64,000 nucleotides of DNA from contig NZ_LIPD01000018.1 in NCBI RefSeq assembly GCF_001905545.1, positions 62,001-126,000 on the forward strand, written 5' to 3'. Shown here in pieces: positions 27,590 to 34,737 of this stretch. Numbering within the stretch: the stretch's first letter is position 1; each line of letters starts with the position of its first letter. The notes under the pieces were generated by a model. It did no database searches. It worked only from the letters and a program-made list of their open reading frames with translations, and was not told the origin of the DNA. This DNA is from Streptomyces sp. CB02056. GTDB lineage: Bacteria > Actinomycetota > Actinomycetes > Streptomycetales > Streptomycetaceae. The translations under genes and the position numbers were made by a program.

Positions 27590-27603
27590 CGAACGTGTGT
27601 TTG
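27590..27603. promoter_or_regulatory. LexA (SOS) box of lexA
   Basis: CGAACGTGTGTTTG matches the Gram-positive/actinobacterial SOS consensus CGAACRNRYGTTYG at every defined position. It indicates LexA autorepression. Confidence 0.85.
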
Positions 27604-27628
27604 GCGCAACCTTTCGATAGGAGGCGCG

Positions 27629-27676
27629 TTGGGCTGGAAAAGGGGAGAGGACAGCCGTCGAGAGGGGCCGCCGTGA
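27629..27676 (+). CDS. Possible 15-codon leader peptide of lexA
   Basis: TTG 27629 follows a strong AGGAGG (27619-27624) at a suitable distance. The frame reads LGWKRGEDSRREGPP and ends in TGA at 27674-27676, overlapping the GTG start of lexA (GTGA). This is the arrangement of translational coupling. It could instead be a chance frame with the ribosome site serving a different role. No similarity is claimed. Confidence 0.35.
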   Translation: MGWKRGEDSRREGPP

Positions 27677-28554
27677 ACACGATCGAAAGCAACACCATCC
27701 CGGTGCAGGAACACTCCCAGTTCAAGGTGGGGCAGCGCACCACGAATCAGCAGGGTGTGGACAGCAGCATGGACCGTAGCGAAGACCACCGCCTCTCCGG
27801 CGCGGCCCTTTCCGGGGCGACCCGCGTTCCCGACCAGCCGATCGAACACTCCACCGCCATGGACGACTCCCACACCTCCCCCGCCCGGGCGATGCCCGGT
27901 CGCCCCCCCGGCATCCGCACCGACGAGGCCGGTCTCACCGAGCGCCAGCGCCGGGTGATCGAGGTCATCCGGGATTCCGTCCAGCGCCGCGGCTACCCGC
28001 CGTCCATGCGGGAGATCGGCCAGGCCGTGGGCCTGTCCAGCACCTCCTCGGTCGCCCACCAGCTGATGGCCCTGGAGCGCAAGGGCTTCCTGCGCCGGGA
28101 TCCGCACCGCCCGCGCGCCTACGAGGTCCGCGGCGTCGAGGTGGCCCGCCCGAACACCGCCGAGACGGCCGGCCGGCCCTCCACCTCCTACGTCCCGCTG
28201 GTCGGCCGGATCGCCGCCGGCGGGCCGATCCTGGCCGAGCAGACGGTCGAGGACGTCTTCCCGCTGCCCCGCCAGCTGGTCGGCGAGGGCGAGCTGTTCG
28301 CGCTCACCGTGCGCGGCGACTCAATGATCGAGGCGGCCATCTGTGACGGCGACTGGGTCACCGTGCGCCGCCAGCCGGTCGCCGAGAACGGCGACATCGT
28401 GGCCGCGATGATCGACGGCGAGGCCACCGTGAAGCGGCTCAAGCGCGAGGACGGCCGGATCTGGCTGATGCCGCACAACCCGGCGTACGAGCCGATCAAC
28501 GGCGACAACGCGACCATCCTGGGCAAGGTCGTCGCGGTCCTGCGCCGCCTCTGA
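27673..28554 (+). CDS. lexA: LexA repressor, SOS response master regulator
   Basis: LexA represses DNA-damage genes and self-cleaves when RecA filaments form. The winged helix is PPSMREIGQAVGLSSTSSV, the scissile Ala-Gly lies in GRIAAGGPIL, the catalytic Ser in RGDSMIEAAICDGD and the catalytic Lys in ATVKRLKRED. From GTG 27673 (preceded by AGAGGGG) the protein is 293 residues, with a long polar N-terminal extension before the DNA-binding domain. Other in-frame starts at 27769 and 27859 would give 261 and 231 residues, closer to the usual length, so the true start is uncertain. A perfect LexA box upstream shows autoregulation. A terminator follows. Confidence 0.96.
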   Translation: MNTIESNTIPVQEHSQFKVGQRTTNQQGVDSSMDRSEDHRLSGAALSGATRVPDQPIEHSTAMDDSHTSPARAMPGRPPGIRTDEAGLTERQRRVIEVIRDSVQRRGYPPSMREIGQAVGLSSTSSVAHQLMALERKGFLRRDPHRPRAYEVRGVEVARPNTAETAGRPSTSYVPLVGRIAAGGPILAEQTVEDVFPLPRQLVGEGELFALTVRGDSMIEAAICDGDWVTVRRQPVAENGDIVAAMIDGEATVKRLKREDGRIWLMPHNPAYEPINGDNATILGKVVAVLRRL

Positions 28555-28667
28555 ACGGCCCTGCGCCGCCCCTCGGCGGCCCCGTGCGCCTCTGAGCGCA
28601 CCCGCGCCGCCTCGGCGCGCACAGCAACACGCACCAGCACGCACCGCACCACCACACACACCGGGAA

Positions 28668-28697
28668 GGGGCTCCTCCGCACAGTGCGGGGAGCCCC
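28668..28697. terminator. Bidirectional terminator between lexA and dinG
   Basis: GGGGCTCCTCCGCAC pairs with GTGCGGGGAGCCCC across a very short loop, with one bulged base. It lies between the convergent genes ending at 28554 and 28731. Confidence 0.8.
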
Positions 28698-28730
28698 TCC
28701 GGCGTTCCACGGGCCGGGCGGCCGGGGCCC

Positions 28731-30860
28731 TCAGCCCCGCTTCACCACCGGCCGCACCGGCGCCGCCGAGGCGTCGATCGACGCCAGCGAGCGGCGCACC
28801 TGGTTGCGGTCCGTGGTGTACCAGAACTCCGGCATCGAGGAGCGGAAGAAGCTCCCGTACCGCTTGGTCTCCACCCGCGGGTCCAGCACCGCGACCACGC
28901 CCCGGTCGTCGGCCGCGCGCACCAACCGGCCCGCGCCCTGCGCCATCAGCAGCGCCGCGTGGGTCGCCGCGACGGCCATGAAGCCGTTCCCGCCGCGCTG
29001 TTCGACATCCTTCTGGCGGGCGCTCATCAGCGGGTCATCCGGCCGGGGGAACGGGATCCGGTCCATCACGACCAGCTGGCAGGCCGAGCCGGGCACGTCC
29101 ACGCCCTGCCAGAGCGAGAGCGTGCCGAACAGGCAGGTCGTCGCGTCCGAGGCGAACTCCCGGATCAGCTCGCCGAGGGTGTCCTCGCCCTGGAGCAGGA
29201 CGCGGTGGTCCAGCCGCTCGCGCATCGCCTCGGCGGCCGTCTGGGCGCCGCGCATCGAGGAGAACAGGCCCAGCGTCCGACCGCCGGCCGCACCGATCAG
29301 CTCGGCCAACTCGTCCAGCATGTCGGGCCGTTCGGGATCGCGCCCGGGGTCGGCCAGGTGCTTGGCGACGTACAGGATGCCCTGCTTGGGGTACTTGAAC
29401 GGCGAGCCGACGTCGATCCCGCGCCAGTGCGGCACCGCGTCCTCGCCGAAGCCCGCCTCGGCGTCCGGGTTGTCCCCGGCGGTGCGGACGTCCGGCAGCC
29501 GCGTCTCGGAGGGCAGGCCGACCGAGGCGGCGACGCCGTTGAAGTCCCCGCCGAGCTTGAGCGTGGCCGAGGTGAGGACGACCGAGCGCTCCTTGTACAG
29601 CCCCTCGCGCAGCAGTCCGGAGACGCTCAGCGGGGCGACCCGCAGCGAGGCGGTGCCCAGCCCGTAGCGGTCGCTGCGCTCGATCCAGACCACGTCGTAC
29701 TCGGAGTCCTCCAGCAGCCGCTCGGCCGTCTCGTGCAGCGCCTCGGCCGAGGCCATCGCCTGCTTGCGGACGGCGTCCTCGTCGCTGAGCCCCTTGTCCC
29801 TGGTCTCGCCGAGCGAGGTGATCACCTGGCGGGAGGCGTCCCGGATCGCGGTGACCGCGTACGCGAGGTACTCGGGCAGCTCCTCGACCCGGCCGGGCTG
29901 GGCGGTCTCCATCAGGCCGTGGTAGTTCTCGGCGGCGGCCTGGAGCGCGTCCACCGCCTTCTCGTTGGCCAGCCGCGCGGCCCGCTTCACCGCCCGGTTG
30001 ACGGCGCCGACGGTCAGCTCGGCGGTGGCCGCGCCGGTGACCCGGTTGACCAGCTCGTGCGCCTCGTCCACGATCAGCAGCCCGTGCTCGGGCAGCACCG
30101 GCGCGCCCTCGATCGCGTCGATCGCGAGCATCGCGTGGTTGGTGACCACGACGTCCGCCAGCTTGGCCCGCTCCCGCGCCTTCTCCGCGAAGCACTCCTG
30201 GCCGTACGGGCAGCGGGTGGCGCCCAGGCACTCCTTGGAGGTGACCGAGAGCTGGGCCCAGGCCTTGTCGGAGACGCCGGGGCTGAGGTCGTCGCGGTCC
30301 CCGGTGTCGGTCTCGTCGGCCCAGTCGCGCAGCCGCAGCACGTCCTTCCCGAGCTTCCCGGTGGGCCCGCCGAGCGCGTCCACCGGGTCGAACAGGCCCT
30401 CGCCCTCGTCGCTCGGGGTGCCTTCGTTGGCCCGGTGCAGGCAGAGGTAGTTGGAGCGGCCCTTGAGCATCGCGAACAGCGGGCGGCGGCGCAGCACCGG
30501 GTGCATCGCCTCGACGGTGCGCGGCAAGTCCCGCTCCACCAGCTGGCGTTGCAGCGCCAGGGTGGCGGTGGCGACCACCACCCGGTCGCCGTGGGCGAGC
30601 GCGGGCACCAGGTAGGCCAGGGACTTCCCGGTGCCGGTGCCGGCCTGGACGAGCAGGTGCTCGGCGTGGTCGACGGCGTCGGCCACGGCCTCGGCCATCC
30701 GGACCTGGCCGGGGCGCTCCACACCGCCGACGGCCGCCACCGCGGCGTGCAGCAGTTCGGGGATCCGCGAGCGCGGGACGGCGACGGCTTCCTCGGCCTC
30801 GTCGCCGAGGACTGCCGCCCGCTGGGATTCGGAGTCGTGGGATTCGGAGTCGTTCGTCAT
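28731..30860 (-). CDS. dinG: DinG/XPD-family ATP-dependent DNA helicase
   Basis: A 709-residue superfamily 2 helicase of the iron-sulfur type. The Walker A is QAGTGTGKSLAYL, the box II is VDEAHELV, and cysteines for the Fe-S cluster are seen in NYLCLHRANE and ECLGATRCPYGQECF. The C-terminal helicase half includes LFSSMRGAQTAA and FGTLSLWQGVDVPG. ATG 30860 has GGGAGGG just upstream. It starts only 12 bases past the stop of the siderophore synthetase gene on the same strand, so it could be read through from the iron-controlled operon. DinG helicases unwind R-loops and stalled fork structures. No LexA box was found directly upstream. Confidence 0.9.
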   Translation of the reverse strand: MTNDSESHDSESQRAAVLGDEAEEAVAVPRSRIPELLHAAVAAVGGVERPGQVRMAEAVADAVDHAEHLLVQAGTGTGKSLAYLVPALAHGDRVVVATATLALQRQLVERDLPRTVEAMHPVLRRRPLFAMLKGRSNYLCLHRANEGTPSDEGEGLFDPVDALGGPTGKLGKDVLRLRDWADETDTGDRDDLSPGVSDKAWAQLSVTSKECLGATRCPYGQECFAEKARERAKLADVVVTNHAMLAIDAIEGAPVLPEHGLLIVDEAHELVNRVTGAATAELTVGAVNRAVKRAARLANEKAVDALQAAAENYHGLMETAQPGRVEELPEYLAYAVTAIRDASRQVITSLGETRDKGLSDEDAVRKQAMASAEALHETAERLLEDSEYDVVWIERSDRYGLGTASLRVAPLSVSGLLREGLYKERSVVLTSATLKLGGDFNGVAASVGLPSETRLPDVRTAGDNPDAEAGFGEDAVPHWRGIDVGSPFKYPKQGILYVAKHLADPGRDPERPDMLDELAELIGAAGGRTLGLFSSMRGAQTAAEAMRERLDHRVLLQGEDTLGELIREFASDATTCLFGTLSLWQGVDVPGSACQLVVMDRIPFPRPDDPLMSARQKDVEQRGGNGFMAVAATHAALLMAQGAGRLVRAADDRGVVAVLDPRVETKRYGSFFRSSMPEFWYTTDRNQVRRSLASIDASAAPVRPVVKRG

Positions 30861-30872
30861 GACCCTCCCAGC

Positions 30873-32696
30873 CTACGGGGCGGGGGTGACAATCCGGTCC
30901 CGTTGCCCGGGCATCCGCACGTCCACGGCGACCAGCGCGTTCGGCACCGTCCCGTACCGGGCGGCGTGCGGGCGGTGCGGGCGGTCCTGGTAGCCGTCCA
31001 TCAGCAGCCGGTTGCGGTTGAGGCAGAGCCGGTCGATCCGGGGGCGGAACAGGTCGAACAGCTCGAAGCGCTCGCGCAGCTCGGGGAAGCGGTCCTGGTA
31101 GCGCAGCACCTCGGCGCGCAGCAGGGCCCAGAACTCGGTCTCGGGCAGTCCGGTCTGCGCCTCCAGCAGCGGGGCGAGGAAGCGGAAGACGCCGATGAAC
31201 AGCCCGGAGTGGATGAACTGGCAGAGCCCCTGCGGGCTCTCCCGCAGCAGCACCTCGGCCACCTCGTCGGGCAGGCCGCGCAGTTCGGGCAGGTCCTGGG
31301 CGCTGAGGTTGACGTCGTCCACGAAGTCCTTGACCGCGAGCCGGACCGGCGCGTCGGTGGGGTCGAAGACCACGATGGCGTTCTCGCCGTGCGGGGAGAA
31401 GACCAGCCCGTAGCGGTAGAGGAAGTGCAGCAGCGGCGGCATCATCGCGGCGAACAGCCGGGCGGTCCAGTCGCCGGGGAGCAGGCCGGAGCGGTCGATC
31501 AGCTCGGCGGCGAGCGCCCGCCCGTCGGAGCCGGTCTGCAGCAGCGAGGCCAGGGTGCGGGCGCGCTCGCCGCCGTCCAGGAAGGGGCCGAGCGGCTGGC
31601 GCCAGATCGCGCCGAGCAGTTCCTTGTACTGGTACGGCACCTCGGGCAGCTCGCGGTAGAGCGGGTGGTCGACGGTGACGGAGGCGATCTCGCCGAGCAG
31701 GATCACCCGGCACTCGTCGCGCAGGTACGGGTCGGCGTCGCGCAGGCCGAGCAGCCAGGCGGTGACGGCGGGCGCGGCCAGCGTGCGCTCGACCGGCAGG
31801 CCGCGCCAGACCAGGGTGTTGAGGATGGACAGCGGCAGCTTGACGGTGCAGCGCTCGGGGTGGGCGGTGTTGAAGAAGGAGCGGATGGACTGCTGGGGCA
31901 GCCGTGGGTCGCCGTCCGAGGGCAGCGGGACGATCTCGCCGGAGGCGATCCAGGGCGCGAACAGCGGCAGGACCGTCTCGTCCCACTGCCAGGGGTGGAC
32001 GGGCAGCAGCAGGTAGTCCTCGGCGTCCGGGCCGAGCGCGGCGCGCAGCGCGTCCACGTCGTCGAGCTCGCGGGCGTACAGCTGCTCGGGCCGCTCCAGG
32101 CCGGGCACGCCGCGGTACTCGGCGAGCCGGCGGTGCACGGCGATCCACGGCAGCGGGCGCGGGCTGCGGGCCTCCGGGGCCCAGCGGGCGGCGTCGGCGG
32201 CGGAGAAGCCGATCCGGCCCTTGTTGGGGACGATCCAGGGGTGGCCGGTCTGCCGGCCCTCCAGCGCGGCGTGGTCGAGGTCGGCGAGTTCGGCGGCGGT
32301 CAGCGCGGTGGCGAGCTGGCGGGCGTCGGCGGTGAGGGTGGCGGAGAGCTCGCGGATCAGGTGGCCGGTGGTCTCGCCGCGCAGGCCGAGGGTCTGCCGG
32401 GCGTACGGGAGGAAGCGCAGCGGGTCCAGGCCGTCCGGGCGGGAGCAGCGGACGGACTCCGGGTCGACCTGCCAGCTGTCGTAGGAGCCGCGCCGGGCGG
32501 TGAAGCGGTACTCGGCCTCGGGCAGCTCCAGCCGGTACTCGCCGGGCTCGTCGCCGGGGACGGGTCGGAGCAGCTCCTCGTAGGCGAACTCGCCCAGCAT
32601 CTTGGCCAGCAGGGCGCGGCCGGCCCGCTGCCAGTGCCCGGCGGTGAGGTGCTGGGGCAGGTGGAGCGGCGGTTCAGCGGCCGACGGTTGCGGCAC
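30873..32696 (-). CDS. IucA/IucC-family NIS siderophore synthetase (second of two)
   Basis: A 607-residue ATP-dependent synthetase that joins citrate (or a citrate derivative) to an amine or hydroxylamine. Family features are GHPWIVPNKGRIGFS, LPVHPWQWDE, KLPLSILNTLVWRGLP, the ATP-site stretch FSPHGENAIVVFD, KDFVDDVN and the C-terminal LCLNRNRLLMDGY of the FhuF-like part. GTG 32696 is preceded by AGGAG. It overlaps the monooxygenase gene by 23 bases. By analogy with aerobactin, one synthetase adds the first and the other the second N-acetyl-N-hydroxylysine; which is which cannot be settled here. Confidence 0.93.
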   Translation of the reverse strand: MPQPSAAEPPLHLPQHLTAGHWQRAGRALLAKMLGEFAYEELLRPVPGDEPGEYRLELPEAEYRFTARRGSYDSWQVDPESVRCSRPDGLDPLRFLPYARQTLGLRGETTGHLIRELSATLTADARQLATALTAAELADLDHAALEGRQTGHPWIVPNKGRIGFSAADAARWAPEARSPRPLPWIAVHRRLAEYRGVPGLERPEQLYARELDDVDALRAALGPDAEDYLLLPVHPWQWDETVLPLFAPWIASGEIVPLPSDGDPRLPQQSIRSFFNTAHPERCTVKLPLSILNTLVWRGLPVERTLAAPAVTAWLLGLRDADPYLRDECRVILLGEIASVTVDHPLYRELPEVPYQYKELLGAIWRQPLGPFLDGGERARTLASLLQTGSDGRALAAELIDRSGLLPGDWTARLFAAMMPPLLHFLYRYGLVFSPHGENAIVVFDPTDAPVRLAVKDFVDDVNLSAQDLPELRGLPDEVAEVLLRESPQGLCQFIHSGLFIGVFRFLAPLLEAQTGLPETEFWALLRAEVLRYQDRFPELRERFELFDLFRPRIDRLCLNRNRLLMDGYQDRPHRPHAARYGTVPNALVAVDVRMPGQRDRIVTPAP

Positions 32697-34122
32697 GGGT
32701 CAACTCCTGGGGGCGGGGGACGGCGGGGGTGGGCTGTTCTACGGGACCGGCGGGGGTGGGCTGTTCCACGGGACCGGCGGGGGTGGGCTGGTCGGCGGGA
32801 CCGGCGGGGCCGGGCGGCGCGAAGCCGGTCCAGGCGGTGCGGCCGGGCAGCCGGTGGACGGTGCGCCCGGTGACGGCGTTGAGGATCACGGCGGCCCGGT
32901 GGGCGCCGAGTCCGAGGTCGGGGGTGCCGACGCCGTGGGTGTGGAGTTCGGCGTTCTGGACGTACAGCCCGCCGGTGAGTCCGGGCCGGGTGGCGACCCG
33001 GTGGTCCGGGTCGACCCGATAGCGCCCGGCCTCGTCCCAGTCGATCAGTTCGGCGAGCGGTTCGAGCGCGGCCGGGCGGGCCGCCCGGTAGCCGGTGGCG
33101 AGCACCACGGCGTCGGTGCGCAGCAGGTGTTCGGCGCCGGAGTCGGTGTGCCGGCAGTGCAGTTCGAGGCCGCCGCAGGGGCCGGGGCGGGCGGCGTCGA
33201 CGGCGGTGCCGGGGGTGATCTCGACCGGGGCGGCGTCGATCGGCCGGCCGATGGTGCGCTCGTAGAGGTGGTCGTGGATCTCGGCGAGGGTCTCGGCGCT
33301 GGCGGCCTTGTGCAGCTGCCACTGGGCGGTGACCAGCGCGTCCCGGACGGCCGCGGGCAGGCCGTGGAAGTAGCGGGTGTAGTCGGGGGTGAAGTGCTCC
33401 AGGCCGAGCTTGGAGTACTCCATGGGGGCGAGCGCCCTGGTCCGGGTGAGCCAGCGCAGCCGGACGTCGTCGCCCTCGTGGCGCCGGAGCAGGTCAAGGA
33501 AGACCTCGGCACCGGACTGCCCGCTGCCGACCACGGTGATGTCGCGGGCGCCGGCCAGGTCGGCGCGGCGGTCCAGGTACTCGGCGGAGTGGAAGGCCCG
33601 CGGGTGGCCGGCCAGCGCGGCGAAGGCCTCGGGCAGCACCGGCCGGGTGCCGACGCCGAGGGCGAGGTTGCGGGCCCTGACCTCGGAGCGCCGGCCGGTC
33701 GCGGTGTCGGTCAGTTCGGCGCGGTACCAGGGCGCCTCCCAGTGCAGGGCGGTGACCTCGGTGCCGAAGCGGCAGTTGGCCAGCCGCTCGGCGGCCCAGC
33801 GGCAGTAGTGGTCGTACTCGCGGCGCGGCAGCTGGAAGCGCTCGGCGAAGTAGAACGGGAACAGCCGGTCCTGGTCGCGCAGGTAGTTGAGGAAGGACCA
33901 CGGGCTGGTCGGGTCGACCAGGGAGACCAGGTCGGCGAGGAACGGCACCTGCATCCGGGCCCCGTCGACCAGCATCCCGGGGTGCCAGCGGAACTCCGGG
34001 CGCTGGTCGCAGAAGAGCGTGCGCAGGCCGGGGACGGGTTCGGCGAGTGCGGCAAGCGAGAGGTTGAACGGGCCGATGCCGACGCCGAGCAGGTCGTACG
34101 GAGGGGGTGTCGAGGTGTCCAC
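32674..34122 (-). CDS. L-lysine/L-ornithine N-monooxygenase (IucD-type)
   Basis: A 482-residue FAD- and NADPH-dependent hydroxylase of the side-chain amine. The FAD loop is LLGVGIGPFNLSLAAL, the substrate-side start FRWHPGMLVDGARMQ, the NADPH loop ITVVGSGQSGAEVFLDLL, and the C-terminal LATGYRAARP motif. The C-terminus carries three 9-residue repeats (PAGPVEQPT type) from a 27-base minisatellite. GTG 34122 was chosen. It lies in the middle of the siderophore operon; with no decarboxylase gene present, free lysine (or ornithine) is the likely substrate, as in aerobactin synthesis. Confidence 0.93.
   Translation of the reverse strand: MDTSTPPPYDLLGVGIGPFNLSLAALAEPVPGLRTLFCDQRPEFRWHPGMLVDGARMQVPFLADLVSLVDPTSPWSFLNYLRDQDRLFPFYFAERFQLPRREYDHYCRWAAERLANCRFGTEVTALHWEAPWYRAELTDTATGRRSEVRARNLALGVGTRPVLPEAFAALAGHPRAFHSAEYLDRRADLAGARDITVVGSGQSGAEVFLDLLRRHEGDDVRLRWLTRTRALAPMEYSKLGLEHFTPDYTRYFHGLPAAVRDALVTAQWQLHKAASAETLAEIHDHLYERTIGRPIDAAPVEITPGTAVDAARPGPCGGLELHCRHTDSGAEHLLRTDAVVLATGYRAARPAALEPLAELIDWDEAGRYRVDPDHRVATRPGLTGGLYVQNAELHTHGVGTPDLGLGAHRAAVILNAVTGRTVHRLPGRTAWTGFAPPGPAGPADQPTPAGPVEQPTPAGPVEQPTPAVPRPQELTRAATVGR
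32723..32803. repeat. 27-base minisatellite at the 3' end of the N-monooxygenase gene
   Basis: Three units of GGCGGGGGTGGGCTGTTCTA plus seven more bases occur in tandem at 32723-32749, 32750-32776 and 32777-32803, with the third diverging near its end. They encode repeated PAGPVEQPT peptides. Confidence 0.85.
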
Positions 34123-34131
34123 AGGGTCGTC

Positions 34132-34737
34132 CTAGGCGGGGAGTTGGGCCTGCGCGGCGGGCCCGTCGGCCCGGTCGCGGACCATCAGGGCGGCGCGCTT
34201 GTCGGGCAGGTCGAGTTCGGCGGCGGCCCGGAATCCGGCCCGTTCGAAGGCCCGGACGGACCGCCGGTTGCGGACGTCCGGCTCGGCCAGCACCCGTTCG
34301 CAGCGCGGATTCCGGCGGAGAATCAATTCTGCGAGGGCGGCCAGCAGGACGGCGCCCAGGCCGCGGCCGCGGCTGGCGGCGGGGCCGAGCAGCAGGTGCA
34401 CGCCGGTGTCGTACGGCCGGGCCGGGTAGTGCGCGGCGAGCGGGTCGAGGTCGGCACGGTAGACCTCCCAGTAGCTCATCGGCTCGCCGTCGAGCAGGCC
34501 GAGGCACGGGAGGCTGCGGCCGTCGCCGTCCAGTTGGGCCCGGACGTGCCGTTCGGTGACCTCCGGCGGCCCGGCGAGCTCCCAGAAGGCGTCGACCTCG
34601 GGGTCGTTCATCCACCCGGCGAGCAGCGCCAGGTCGGCGGGCAGCCGGACCGGGCCGAGCCGGAACTCGCCGGCCGGGGTGGGGACGGCGCCCCACCCGG
34701 ACAGGCCGTCCGGCACCCGGCACCCGTCGTCCGTCAT
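34132..34737 (-). CDS. GNAT-type N-hydroxylysine acyltransferase (IucB-like)
   Basis: A 201-residue acyl-CoA transferase. The acetyl-CoA loop reads SRGRGLGAVLLAAL, and RVLAEPDVRNRRSVRAFERA with AGF is typical of the siderophore acyltransferase branch (IucB/AlcB-type), as are GEPMSYWEVYRADLD and AAHYPA. ATG 34737 overlaps the stop of the upstream synthetase by one base (TGATG). Nine bases separate it from the monooxygenase. It would acetylate the hydroxylated amine before condensation with citrate; the acyl group is inferred. Confidence 0.9.
   Translation of the reverse strand: MTDDGCRVPDGLSGWGAVPTPAGEFRLGPVRLPADLALLAGWMNDPEVDAFWELAGPPEVTERHVRAQLDGDGRSLPCLGLLDGEPMSYWEVYRADLDPLAAHYPARPYDTGVHLLLGPAASRGRGLGAVLLAALAELILRRNPRCERVLAEPDVRNRRSVRAFERAGFRAAAELDLPDKRAALMVRDRADGPAAQAQLPA

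Larger units (their letters stand above)
27318..27672. promoter_or_regulatory. Divergent control region nrdR / lexA
   Basis: This 355-base region contains, from left to right, two NrdR-box-like sequences (27405-27418 and 27436-27449), the lexA promoter (27556-27584), a LexA box (27590-27603) and a short leader reading frame with its own ribosome site (27629-27676). A half-matching LexA-like sequence also occurs at 27527-27540. Confidence 0.8.
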
